DNA of 28,285 nucleotides from Chara braunii (GCA_003427395.1 BFEA01000394.1:1110868-1139152); one strand, 5' to 3'. Positions 8,254-18,000 are shown, numbered from the stretch's first letter. Program-made: numbers and translations. Notes: a model not told the origin generated them from the sequence alone.

Positions 8254-8407
8254 CTCAAAACTTCATCCCCGCGACAACCCCTCTGCCCTCGCTACGCCCC
8301 CGCGCTACGCACCTTTACAGTACTTACACTCGCGAGTTCGCAGCCAGAGGCTGCGCTTACCTGGGTTGCAAGGTTTTCTTTCCTGTTTGGGAAATGTCGT
8401 GGACTTG
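8254..8407. repeat. Dispersed repeat family B, copy 1
   Basis: It begins CTCAAAACTTCATCCCC and includes TTCGCAGCCAGAGGCTGCG, CTTACCTGGGTTG and a CTTTCC...GGGAAA end. It matches 12163-12320 over its whole length, and its right half matches 10671-10740. CGCAGCC-AGA-GGCTGCG is a perfect small hairpin. Origin is not recognised. Confidence 0.75.
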
Positions 8408-8678
8408 AAATGAGCTTCGGGGGGGTGTTTTTGCGCTTTAGGGGGGGGCGGGAAGGGTGCGGTCGCAGCTAGGAGACCGACCAGTAGTGCTGGTGGTCGT
8501 CGCAGGCTTTGGGCAATTGGTCGGTTCATCAGGCTTGTGATGGGCGGCGGCCACATTTCCTTTTCGGGTGGACGGTTGAGTGTTTTTTGGGGGGCTATCG
8601 GGTGTTTTTTTTTGGATTGTTTTTTTTTTCCATTTTTTTAGGGGTTAACTACGGCGTTGTCACGAAAGTTGTTTGTAA

Positions 8679-9542
8679 GGGCCCGAGTTTCAATTGCATT
8701 TGAAACTGGGCTGCCTTTAGCTAGCAGTTCAGTCAGGGCCCTCGTCCATCCACAAAAAACAGATTAAAAAAAAAAAAAAAAAAACATCCCCTATCCTGTG
8801 ATTACGGTCCGATACAGGATGCTACATTACTTGTCTGGAACTGAAAAGCGAGGCAGTTAGCTGCCTCGCGTGGAATCCGCTCTGCCTGGCTGGCAGGGCA
8901 CTACAAGGACCTCACAACAAGAAACAAAAAAGGAAAGCGACCATGTTCCTCACTTCTTGGCCAGATATATTCCTCAAAGCACTGGTGAAGTGCTGGCCTT
9001 CCCGACGTAGGTGTATTCAAAGTTCCTCTTTTCTTTACTTTTTTAATTCTTCTTTTTCTTTTTTCTTTTTTTGGCCTCCATCCCTGCCCCGAGCTCCCCA
9101 CTTCTTCGGAGTAGGCTACTCTTGAGACTTCGCGTTTGCCTGTGAAGGGTAGTGCCTGTGAATCTCGGTTGTGGCCGAGACATCTCGCCCGTGACCAATC
9201 TGGGGTCTGGCCGAGACATCTTGGTCGTGGCCAGTCTGGGGTGTGGCCGAGACATCTCGGTCGTGGCCAGTCTGGGGTGTGGCCGAGACATCTCGGTCGT
9301 GGCCCAACCATGGGGCTGTTTTTTTTTTTTTTCCCAGCCGTGGAGCGGCACGGAGCGTTGCGGCATGCAACCAGAAAAAAAAAAAAAAAAAAAAACAAGA
9401 AAGAAAGAACGGCCATGTGCCTGACTGAACTGCTAGGAAAAGCCAGCCCCAGTTTCAAACTGCTAAACAGAGTTTCAAATGCAATTGAAACTTGGGCCCT
9501 GACTAAACTGCTAAACGCAGTTTCAAATGCAATTACAAACTG
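8679..9542. mobile_element. Foldback-like element with inverted arms and 36-bp core repeats
   Basis: The left arm (8679-8741) starts and ends with GGGCCC. It contains AGTTTCAA-TTGCAT-TTGAAACT and CTAGCAGTTCAGTCAGGGCC. Its reverse complement is found at 9419-9499, where the arm holds an extra internal AGTTTCAAACTGCTAAACAG duplication, and partly again at 9495-9542. The interior holds poly-A/T tracts and a 36-bp tandem array. No transposase-like coding is visible. It is best described as a non-autonomous foldback or MITE-like element; the family is unknown. Confidence 0.6.
9173..9316. repeat. 36-bp tandem repeat, four copies
   Basis: Units start at 9173, 9209, 9245 and 9281 with exact 36-bp period and near-identity. 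Each carries the inverted repeat CCGAGA-CA-TCTCGG. Because 36 is a multiple of three, each open frame shows a 12-residue peptide repeat (for example PRPRCLGHTPDW on the minus strand). There is no other reason to consider it coding. Confidence 0.95.
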
Positions 9543-9566
9543 TGCATGTGTCAGGTTTAGTGTGTG

Positions 9567-9611
9567 TGTAATGACATGTGGCTGTAATGACATGTGGCTG
9601 TAATGACAAGA
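9567..9611. repeat. 16-bp tandem repeat GTAATGACATGTGGCT
   Basis: Two full copies and part of a third, at the right edge of the foldback-like element. Confidence 0.85.
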
Positions 9612-9653
9612 AGCTACCCTGCCTTCCTAACCCCACCCTCCAGTGAAGAAGCG

Positions 9654-9685
<32 letters not shown>

Positions 9686-10195
9686 GGAACAAAAGCTCCA
9701 CAATCTATTCGTGGGGAGCAGCACGTGCTGGAAACCGGGTCCAGCGTCCCATAAGGACATTTAGAACTTCAACAAGGATCTTTTTTTGAGAAAAGTTGAG
9801 AAGACCTCCCCCTGCCAGCGTTGATTGCCCTGAAAATCCAGGGGATTAACTGAGTCAGCCACCTGGGTGTTCGAAAACCAGATTAACAATGTGTGAAAGG
9901 GCCTTCACAATTCAGACCCCAATATAAAGGGGCCCAGTCGGCCAGATCCTGAAGTTATGAATCAGCATTTCGAAAGACAAGTCTCCTGAGGCAGAGGTCG
10001 CGTCCAGGACTAAAACGAAAAGTCACTTTGTAAAAGTCACATCCAGGTCTTTTGCGAACAGTTAACTTGAGCTGGGTAAGGGTCATGTCTGTTCAACAGA
10101 TAGCTAAAGGTTGCAGGCCCAGTCAAGTCCCTATCCATAGGTCGTGTCTGAAGTCAGACCAGAAGTCCGAAAGGCAGGCCCAAAGGCCGAAGCNT
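9612..10195. other. Non-coding interval, nothing recognised
   Basis: The interval has a long T tract near 9657-9685, then mixed-composition unique DNA, then a second T tract after an N at 10194. There is no long open frame, no tRNA fold and no repeat shared with the rest of the window that I can see. Confidence 0.6.
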
Positions 10196-10454
10196 TTTTT
10201 TTTTTTTTTTTGAAATGCTCTGTCTTTTTTATGTGGCGGTTGAACTCTTTTTTTCTTTTTTTTCTTTTTCGTTTGTTTGTCCACGAGACTCAAACGGGAA
10301 CTTGACCATTGCCAGCGGGTCGTTCGATTTGGTCATCGACATAAAGTTTTTTTTCTATTACAATAAAAAGGTTCGTCGATGAAGCCTTTTTTCTATTACA
10401 AATCAAAAAAAGGGTTCGTCAACGACTGAAGCCTGAACTTCACCACTCTTACGC

Positions 10455-10610
10455 AAGCGGGTCGTTCGATTTGGTCGTCGACTAGTCAAGTCTGTTTTTT
10501 TTTTCTTTTTTTTTTCCCTCTCTTTTTCGGTCGACGAACGATTGAAGACTCGGTTGAGGTTCTGAGGTGTAAGATGACCGGTGTTAGGTAAGGAGTGAAA
10601 TCGAATTGGG

Positions 10611-10641
<31 letters not shown>

Positions 10642-10828
10642 GATTGTCGTGAAACGAGCGTCCTACTAAATGTTTGCAGCCAGAGGCTGCGCTTACCTGG
10701 GTTGTATGGGTCAATTTTCGTTTTCGGGAAATATCATGGTGGGCTGACCTACTCAATCTCATTTATGTGCCTTGTGAGTTGAATGGTCTTCCCCTGAGCA
10801 TAAGGTGACCGGTCTTAGGCAAGGACCG
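10455..10828 (-). mobile_element. Poly-A-punctuated short retroposon, copy 3, with nested insertion
   Basis: It matches copy 1 (6459-6717): GTCGTTCGATTTGGTCGTCG, a T tract, CGACGAACGATTGAAG, a T24 tract, GTCGTGAAACGAGC and CTCAATCTCATTTATGTGCC. It is interrupted at 10668-10747 by a segment from repeat family B, bracketed by CCTACT on both sides. A partial further copy of its first module lies just upstream (10315-10440). Confidence 0.6.
10668..10747. repeat. 80-bp family-B fragment inserted in the retroposon
   Basis: It carries TTGCAGCCAGAGGCTGCGCT, TACCTGGGTTG and a TTCGGGAAATATCATGG end, matching 8336-8407. CCTACT occurs immediately before (10662-10667) and immediately after (10748-10753), consistent with a 6-bp target-site duplication. 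Confidence 0.65.
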
Positions 10829-10841
10829 GTTTCTGCTTGGC

Positions 10842-11303
10842 ATGGACGTTCGTACTCTTTGCATGGAGGTTCTGTGCTCCGTAACTATGCTTGTTTTTCT
10901 TTGCTATTTGGAGACACATTTTGGAGAAATGGATTTGATAGGTAGGTGTATAGCGGTTTCTGTGGTGGCCGCCAGCCAGGTTTTCTTTCTCCCCCCCCCT
11001 GCCCTCTCTCCTATTTGCCCCTCCTCCCCCGTCAATCAAACCCCATTCAGTCATGTGGGATGTTCTGAAAAAAGCACAACAGTCACCAAACACATGGAAG
11101 ACATGGGGTTAAATGAATGGTCTGCCTATGCTGCAGGGCCAAGGAGACATGAAGAACTTAAAGGCCTAAGGATAATGGTCAGCAAGCAGACAGCAGGACC
11201 CACAAAATACAACACACGAAGGAAGAAGGAAAGGGAAAGGGAACAACAGACTAATAGATACCGAACAGAGGGGGTTATGGGACCAAAGGGGTTCACGACG
11301 TAG
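10842..11303 (+). CDS. Possible reading frame, unrecognised
   Basis: A 153-codon open frame. Its C-terminal half (HMEDMGLNEWSAYAAGPRRH, then TRRKKEREREQQTNRYRTE) is charged and protein-like, with a basic nuclear-signal-like stretch. The N-terminal half crosses a C-rich tract and looks random. No family is recognised, there are no neighbouring exons with clear splice sites, and the region is repeat-rich. It may be a remnant of a mobile-element gene or a chance frame. Confidence 0.15.
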   Translation: MDVRTLCMEVLCSVTMLVFLCYLETHFGEMDLIGRCIAVSVVAASQVFFLPPPALSPICPSSPVNQTPFSHVGCSEKSTTVTKHMEDMGLNEWSAYAAGPRRHEELKGLRIMVSKQTAGPTKYNTRRKKEREREQQTNRYRTEGVMGPKGFTT

Positions 11304-11675
11304 ACGGTTTATCAGATAAGAGGGCGTCACACAAACCATTCACTACCTTAACTAGGGAGGAAACTGATTGTTGAAGCTTGAAACTTAAAAGTTTCAAGTA
11401 CTATGGGGTATTTCTCAACGAACAATGTAATAGAAGGCTCGCAACTGTGTCTCTCACTATTTCATGCTCTATAAAATGTATGATGGGACGCTGGACCCGC
11501 TTTCCTCGCAGGCCATGCCGATTTCTTTTTTCCTCAATTAAAAAAAAAAATCATTTTCTTCTTCATAGCATCATTCACAATTCAATGTTGGCTTGCCATT
11601 CCTTGGGTTCATTTTTTTTCCTTTTTTTTCCTTGTTTGGTTTGTTCGTGTTCTTTGGAGGTGTTTTGAAGCAATG

Positions 11676-11745
11676 GATTCTGGACTGGATTCGAACTTTG
11701 GTCTGTAACCGAAGACCGTACCTCAGCACGTATAGCAATGTGAAA
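11676..11745 (-). mobile_element. tRNA-like fragment, minus strand
   Basis: On the minus strand, GTTCGAATCCAGTCC is a good B-box/T-arm. It is preceded by GGTCT-(loop)-AGACC, which resembles an anticodon arm, and by GTGCTGAGGTAC, which resembles a shortened D-arm/A-box. The acceptor stem does not close. It is a tRNA-related retroposon fragment at best. Confidence 0.35.
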
Positions 11746-11848
11746 TGTTGAAATAGTGACCCATGTTCAAATCTAGATAATGCAAAAACTCATGACTGGC
11801 CTTCTATAAAACAACACATTACAACACTCAAAACCTACGTTGCACCGT

Positions 11849-12150
11849 GTTTGCGTTCGGAGGCGAACGCGAACATGTTCGCCCGAACGCGAACAAGCGC
11901 CCAAAACCCTCCGAACGCGAACATAAAAAAAAAAAAAAAGGTTCTCAAAAATATTTGAAAACAATATATGTTATGTAAAATATCAATACAAGCAACTTTT
12001 GCCTTGGAGTCATGTTAAAATTCGTAGCCAATTATGAGTTAAAAATCCAAAACCGAAAAATATATATATTTTTTACGAAAACAAAACATGTTCGCCCGAA
12101 CATGTTCGCGAGTTGTTCGCACGAACATGAAGGGGCGCGAACACGTTCGC
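11849..12150. repeat. Cluster of GTTCG/CGAAC palindromes flanking AT-rich DNA
   Basis: The left block has GCGTTCGGAGG (11853-11863) pairing perfectly with CCTCCGAACGC (11908-11918). Inside it lies the 14-bp palindrome GCGAACATGTTCGC (11869-11882). The right block has CATGTTCG-CC-CGAACATG (12087-12104), GTTCG-CA-CGAAC and GCGAAC-AC-GTTCGC. Between them lies about 160 bp of AT-rich DNA. There is no coding signal. Confidence 0.85.
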
Positions 12151-12162
12151 TGTACTATGCAG

Positions 12163-12320
12163 CTCAAAACTTCATCCCCGCTACAACCTGTCTGCCCTGG
12201 CTGCACTCCCACGCTCCGCGCGGTTACAGTTCTTCATGCTGTGTTCGCAGCCAAAGGTTGCGCCTTACCCCGTTGTTTTTTTGTCGTGTAGCACAGCTTT
12301 CTCTTTCGGGAAAGTCGACG
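12163..12320. repeat. Dispersed repeat family B, copy 2
   Basis: It shares CTCAAAACTTCATCCCCGCT, ACAACC, CTGCCCT, TTCGCAGCCAAAGGTTGCG and CTTTCGGGAAAGTCG with copy 1 at 8254-8407. It directly follows the palindrome cluster. Confidence 0.7.
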
Positions 12321-12379
12321 ACCGTTAATTGGGGTTTATAGGGCGTCTACAGGTGTGCTGGAAGGGTGCGGTCGGCAAC

Positions 12380-13190
12380 GTTAAAATGACCGGTAGGCCG
12401 ATCGGTCGTCTCAGAGCTTAGAGGCTCAGCGACCAGTGTCGGGTTGGGAAGGTCGTTGAGGCAACTACCTTGGTCGGCGTCCGCGTGTGTGTCCGTTTCT
12501 CGTTTGGGTAAAAGGGGGGGGGGGCTTTCAGGAGAAGGAAACGAGAAAAGAAATGAGGCCGAATCCACCGCTAGAACATGGAAAGATACATTGCCATCTT
12601 TTCTGTGTTCTGTGCATGTGGAGAGTGCCGATTTTTTGTCTTTTGTGTCTCGCTCCACTGCTCTCGACATACACAAAAGACAAAACTCACAACTGTGTAT
12701 CTTTCAATGTTCTAAGGGAAGATTCGCTCTCGTTGTGCAGCACATTTCGGAAGTAGTGGAGCAAGGCCCGACGACGGAGCTGAGAGTGTTGTGTAGTGGA
12801 GCGATGCAGTTGGTGTATGATTGGGACCCCGCCAAAGCGGCTTGCTGTTTTCGTTTTTTTTTTTTTTTTTGTGGGGGGGGTTCTGTTTTCGTTTCAGTTT
12901 CATGCTGGGCTCGGTTTCTGACTTGTGCGCTCTAATGCCTGACCATCATTTGGACGCACCTGACCGTATAGATGACTGTGTTCATCAAAAACACCTAGAT
13001 CGAAGCATAGTACTGCCTACTTCATTTTATTTATTTATTTTTTCTTGACTGTATCGAAGATTCGCGTTCGCAGTGCAAATTGTAGACGGGCGAGTTGGGG
13101 CGGGTGAAGAGTGGGATGAAGGGAAAACATGAAGCCTAGTAGAGACATCGCGCGCGTGGAGAAGGTTCTTTTCTTTCGATTCGATTTTCA
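12380..13190. other. Non-coding interval
   Basis: Mixed DNA with a poly-G tract near 12515 and a T/G tract near 12857. The segment CGCTAGAACATGGAAAGATA near 12568 recurs as a relative at 14950 (GCTAGAACATGAGAATATAC). Open frames are short and have no recognisable motif. Confidence 0.5.
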
Positions 13191-13200
13191 CGCGCGCTGT

Positions 13201-13498
13201 GCAGCTGTGGAAGGAAGAGTGCGGCCCAAGGCCGGCCGGGCGGAGGAGTCAAGCTTTTATGCTCGGGGTGGGTGAAGAGTGTATGGAGGGAGCCGTCGAG
13301 GGTGGAGGGTGTCAAAACCAGTCGAGGGCGGAGGTGCGCGGATTGTTCAGCCGTTGCATTGTGCATGTGGGCGAAATGTGTAGCGCACGTGGGCGCGCTG
13401 TGCAGCGCAGATGGGCGACACGAGCAGATGCTGTGGAAGGAAGAGTGCGGGCAAAGGTCGGCCAGGTAGAGGAATCGAGCTTTGGTGGTTTGGAGTGA
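13201..13498. repeat. Direct repeat of a ~60-bp segment
   Basis: CTGTGGAAGGAAGAGTGCGG followed by AAGG(C/T)CGGCC and GAG(C/T)CAAGCTTT-like sequence occurs near 13205 and again near 13432. Between the copies lies GC-rich DNA with several short GCGC palindromes. Confidence 0.7.
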
Positions 13499-13671
13499 CC
13501 AAGGGACCGCGTGTTTGTCCGGGGCGGTGAAGGAGGCGATCCCGGAAACATTTTCACATACATATAGATAGACAGTGTAAGCATAAGTGGAAGTCGAACG
13601 ATTCAGTTGTCGTTTCTATCAGCGGTGGCGGTTTCGGCAGGCAACGATGAAAAGGTGAGGTCATTGTTGTC

Positions 13672-13673
<2 letters not shown>

Positions 13674-13763
<90 letters not shown>

Positions 13764-13764
13764 N

Positions 13765-13830
<66 letters not shown>
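13674..13830. repeat. Very long GA microsatellite with one N
   Basis: About 157 bp of almost pure (GA)n with an N at 13764, suggesting an assembly join or collapsed length. Confidence 0.97.
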
Positions 13831-13834
<4 letters not shown>

Positions 13835-14019
13835 TTTGGAAGGCGGTCCGTCTTTCGTGCTTGTTGTAGAGATGAAGGCCCGCCAAGATCTGTGTGTCGA
13901 ACGCTGCGGGTTTTCTCCTCTGTGTCTCTGTGTCTCCCTGGGTGCAGCCTGTTCGGCATGGCCTCATCTTCGATTTGGAATGAAAAGAAGTTTTATTCAC
14001 CGTCTCTTTGCCGCACCTT

Positions 14020-14722
14020 TCGTCTTTGACATGTCCGTTGTAAGTCCTGAGTCAATTCCTATTTCACTCAGAAATTTTCCATTGTTTTACCCCCGTTGTC
14101 ATCATAAGGAGGTTGAGTGTTGTACCATGAAGTGGTTATCCCATTCACTGACCAGTGAGTAGTGAACGCAAACCGTCCACAATTTGTGAGTGAGATGTTG
14201 AAGAAATAGTCATTCCCACTTCATTCCTCTCTCTGAATAGATAGATAGATAGATACATAGATTAGATAGATTAGAGTCGTTCGATTTATTGTTGTTGAAA
14301 TGAATAGAAGGAACGACCGTTGTCATTACATCTGCGTTTGTATCACGGGATGTTAAGGATCAGTGCCTTTGTGCTTCCTGTATTTCCTTCCCGCTACTTG
14401 GCCATTTTCCTCTGTCATGTATATGTCTGTGATTCGAATGTCTCCCGACGCTCAAACTTTGCATCTATCTTTCTCTTCGGTGCCGCCCACTGTCTCCATT
14501 CTCGTTATCGTACCTTGTATGGCCTATGTCCTCCCCCTTTGGCCGTCTGTCCACATCCGTCAGTCTCTTCGGCTCTTGTCTCTTTCGTCTCCGCTTCCTT
14601 GGTACACTGCATGTACTCTCCTCCGACGGAGTATTCGTTTTTTTCTTCTTTTTCTGTGTGCCTTGGCAGAGTTTTGAATGTACATAGATGTGCTTCGGAC
14701 AATGTAGATGAGACCTAGAGGT
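14020..14722. other. Non-coding interval with a GATA repeat
   Basis: (GATA)n-like sequence lies at about 14237-14272. The remainder is unique DNA, pyrimidine-rich between 14360 and 14650. Its open frames look like low-complexity pyrimidine translation. No gene is supported. Confidence 0.5.
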
Positions 14723-15770
14723 ATATGGATGGTGATATAGATCGGAACTTCTTCGCGTTGTGTCTGGTTGAGAAACAGAGAATGAGCACGTGCTTTTTTT
14801 TTCTGTTCTTGCTCGCCGCTGTCTCCCATAGTGTGCTCATATGACGGGGAAGACAGAGAAAGGAGAAAGTAGAAGCCTGCGTGCTAGGTCTTCGCGAGTA
14901 ATTTCGGACGACATTTTTTGCTTATCTGGACGTTGTCCCAATGAATCTACAGCTAGAACATGAGAATATACATTACCACTTTTTTTTTTTTTTTTTTTTT
15001 TTTTTTTGTAAGAGAATCTGCGCCAACGAACAGAACTCTGTGGGATTGTGTAGGACAAAGTCCCTTGTCGGTGTTTCCTATGATGATGGGTGTATAGAGA
15101 ACTTGCTTGAGGATGCATTTTTGTCAGTGCGTCACTGGACTATGATGATGACGGTGCAAAGCTGGCTACCGTGGTACTTGTTGTTTTCTGTTTCCTGCTT
15201 TTGACGATGAAGATGAAATCTAGAGATATGTGGATGCTGATATAGATCGGAACTTTTTCGCGTTGTGTCTGGTTGAGAAAGAAAGAATGAGCATGTGCTT
15301 TTCTTTCTGTTCCTCCTCGCCACTTTCTCTCAAGCCTGCGTGCTAGCTCTTCGTAAGTAATTTCGGACGATATTTTTCTGCTTATCTAGACTTGAACTGG
15401 GGTCTGTATTTGATGTGTGCGGGGGTATAGCGACATTTTTTGCATTTTTTTTTTTTACCTTTCTTCTGATTATCGTATGCGAAGTAAGGTAGTTGTGCTT
15501 CTGATCGGCTGTGCGTTCTCGCTGTCTTTTCTTTGCCATCGGTTGTTTTTGTCATTGTTGAATCGTTCGTCATTTTTCGCTGAAATCCGGTTTGTTTTTT
15601 TTAAGTGCGCCTGAGTAGGTCGACGCTCGTTTTGCTACATCGAGAGAGAGAGAGAGAAAGAAAGAGAAAGAGCTTGAGGATGCATTTCACAAGTAATTCC
15701 GAATGATATTTTTCTGTTTATTTGGAATTGAACTCAAGTCCGTATTTGACGTATGCAGGGGTGTATCCAT
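14723..15770. repeat. Dispersed repeat family C: ~200-bp direct repeats
   Basis: GATATAGATCGGAACTTCTT, CGCGTTGTGTCTGGTTGAGA, a TTCTGTTC-CTCGCC block, GCCTGCGTGCTAG and TTTCGGACGA occur at 14733-14936 and again at 15235-15392. The right end alone (TTCCGAATGATATTTTTCTG) recurs at 15696-15770. The two long copies lie about 500 bp apart. The minus strand at the right ends shows a B-box-like AGTTCAATTCC (near 15727), hinting at a tRNA-related origin. Confidence 0.7.
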
Positions 15771-16065
15771 GAGAGTCGCTGCACAGGACAGGAAACGAAA
15801 AATGTAACGAGTGCATCTCCCGCAGAAAATGACCAGGTTCATCGGTTTGCTATAATGATAGTAACGAGTGTATTTTGCCACCTTTCGTGGGCAGCGGCAG
15901 TCGTTTCATTTTTGTTTCGTGTGCCGTGCGGCGTGACCCGGAGAGAGAGATCCACCCAATCAGATATTTTCCGATTGAGCACAAGGACTTTCGTTCCATA
16001 CTTTCTTAACAAGTATGTCATAATCAGGTTAGGGTTGTGCAATCGAGCGGTAGGATGAGAGCCTT

Positions 16066-16195
16066 CCGATTTCACGAGGACGCGTGGATGTACATTGCCA
16101 CTCTAATTACTAATTAATGTTTCGGATTTCACGAGGACACGTAGATGTACATTACTACACTAATTAGTACTAATTAGTGTTCACTAATTAATGTT
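16066..16195. repeat. 57-bp duplication plus 24-bp perfect palindrome
   Basis: GATTTCACGAGGAC(G/A)CGT followed by GGATGTACATT starts at 16068 and at 16125. The second copy runs into a perfect 24-bp palindrome at 16157-16180 centred on CTAATTAGTACTAATTAG. Further ACTAATTAATG follows. Confidence 0.9.
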
Positions 16196-16641
16196 CGTTG
16201 AGCGAAGGTATGTCTATCGCTTATTCCTCTCTTCCCCACATTACTCACGAAAGGAGAAACGATGTGAGCACATCTTCCTGCAGAAGCCGACAACATACAT
16301 TTATGGGTATGAATAGTAACAAGGTTGAATACTGCCACCTTCTGTGGGAAGATGCACGGGCTTTGTTTTTTATTTCGTGGGTGGTGTATCGAGACCCTTT
16401 CTCTCCTGTTTATCCGTAGTATCAGTATGCCCTTATCCCTCTCTGTTGCAAGGCGGTAGATCATTCGGATGCGGAGGAAGGGGTTCTTGCGCCCTTGTTT
16501 TCTTAGTGCAGGTTGTATGCAAAGTAAGATAGTTGTGCTTCAGATCGACTGTGGTTTTTCATTGTCTTTTCTTTGTGATCGACTGTCTTTGTGCGAATAA
16601 AACGTACGGTCATTATCTTTGTACGAACACTAAAAGTTAGC

Positions 16642-16701
16642 TTAAATACGGGTTTAAATACGGGCTTAAATACGGGCTTAAATACGGGCTTAAATACAGG
16701 C
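16642..16701. repeat. 12-bp tandem repeat TTAAATACGGGC, five copies
   Basis: Copies start at 16642, 16654, 16666, 16678 and 16690. Only the first (GGGT) and the last (ACAGGC) differ. As 12 is divisible by three, the minus strand shows repeated VFKP, which I consider incidental. Confidence 0.95.
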
Positions 16702-17177
16702 ATAATGAACGTATGTTATATTCACGGAAATAAAGCAGCTGCATGTATGTATGCGGCCCTTTAATTCTTGTTTCTCTTACAATGTTTATTGCTTTGCTGC
16801 TCACACGGTTTCATTTCTTTGTATTGTTATAATAATCTTATGCCCCCCTTATTTCAAGTATTATTGACTGGCTGTTAGTTTTATTCCCCCTCCTCTCTGG
16901 GTTGGTGCAGTTTGGTCGGGTGGTCGGAAAAGGCGGTGAAACAATCAAGCGTTACATGTCTTTTCTGCATTTGGTAAGTGGCAAAGTTTTCGTCATTGTT
17001 GAATCGTTCATCCTTTTTCGCTGAAATCCGGTTTGTTTTTTTGAGGTGCGCCTGATTAGGAAGATGCTAGTTTTGCCACGTTGAGACAAGGAAAACCGCA
17101 TGCAGCACTAGACGAGCAATTTTTTTTTTTTTTTCGTGTGCATCTTAGGAATGTCGTTTCGCTACAGAACATTGTGG

Positions 17178-18000
17178 CTCCTTCCCTCGGTCGCTGCTGC
17201 ATTGTATCTCACCATCGCTCGCGCTCTTTTCTTTCCGTCTGCCTCGCATCCGATCGGTTTCTCTCTCTCTCTTTTTGTGTAGCTCCTTACATCAGTCGCT
17301 GTTGGATTGTCTCTCACCATCGCTCACACTCTTTTCTCGCTCTCTCTCTCGCTTGTTTGCTCGCTGCCAGCATAGAGGACGGAGTCGCCTCCTGAAGGGA
17401 AATGCCCGCCATTCCTTCACCTTGCATCCGATTGGTTTCTCTCTGTCTCTCTGTGGCTCCCTCCTTTGGTCGCTGCTGCCTCGTCTAGGTCGGAACTTGA
17501 TGCGTCTCGCTCTCTTGCTCTCGCTTTCTGCTCCCGTGTTTTTCAATATCTCTAGCTTTACGTTGTTATTTGCCGACTTTAGCGTCTTCTTTTACCATCT
17601 ACCACTCTGTAGTTGTTGCTCTCTCTCGACATCGTTCGATCGGTGCTGGCGCTCGCTCGATATTTGTCGCCGGATGTCACTCGGTCGGTCACTGGCACTC
17701 GGTCGGTTATACTCTCTCTCCCTGCTGCTTTTCAATCAGTCATTCGAGCGCTGCTTCCTCATTTGGGTACTCTCTTTCTCTCTCTCTCACACACACACAC
17801 ATGCACGCACTCACCACACTTATCCGCCATACTTGCCCACCATACTGGCACTCGGTCGCTTTTGCTCTCTCTCCTTGCTGCTCTTTAATTGGTCGTTCGC
17901 GCGGTGCTTCCTCTTTCGGGTACTCTTTTTTTTTCTCTCTCTCTAAGACACACTTACTCACCACACTTACCCACCATACTTACCCGCCATACACACACAC
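17178..18000. repeat. CT-rich block with ~100-bp and ~155-bp internal repeats
   Basis: GCTCCTTCCCTCGGTCGCTG (17178) is echoed at 17281 and 17456. CACTCGGTCGGTTATACTCT with the following CTCCCTGCTGCTTTTCAATC block and CACACA-ACTCACCACACTTA (17694-17845) recurs at 17847-18000. A 223-codon plus-strand frame runs through it but encodes Ser/Leu/Arg/His-rich low-complexity sequence, so I do not call a gene. Confidence 0.75.

Larger units (their letters stand above)
15471..17090. repeat. Dispersed repeat family D, scattered copies
   Basis: GTATGCGAAGTAAGGTAGTT (15475) recurs as GTATGCAAAGTAAGATAGTT (16515). AATCGTTCGTC-TTTTTCGCTG with GAAATCCGGTTTG and GTGCGCCTGA (about 15560-15650) recurs at 17000-17085. 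GTAACGAGTG...TGCCACCTTTCGTGGG (15860-15900) resembles 16316-16350. This points to several fragmentary copies of one longer unrecognised repeat in this 1.6 kb. Confidence 0.6.

Noticed and set aside
8350-8380. CTTACCTGGG in repeat family B resembling the 5' end of U1 snRNA
   Set aside because: Only about ten bases match, and the following sequence does not follow U1 stem-loop I. It recurs as part of a longer unrelated repeat.
8901-9593. 230-codon minus-strand frame with 12-residue peptide repeats
   Set aside because: The peptide repeat results from a 36-bp tandem array whose other frames are also open. The rest crosses poly-A/T tracts.
11869-11882. GAACATGTTC as a bacterial SOS-type operator
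   Set aside because: The half-site matches by sequence, but the context is eukaryotic repeat DNA with no bacterial gene nearby.
17275-17946. 223-codon plus-strand open frame
   Set aside because: It lies in CT-rich repetitive DNA and encodes Ser/Leu/His low-complexity sequence with internal DNA repeats. There are no domain motifs.
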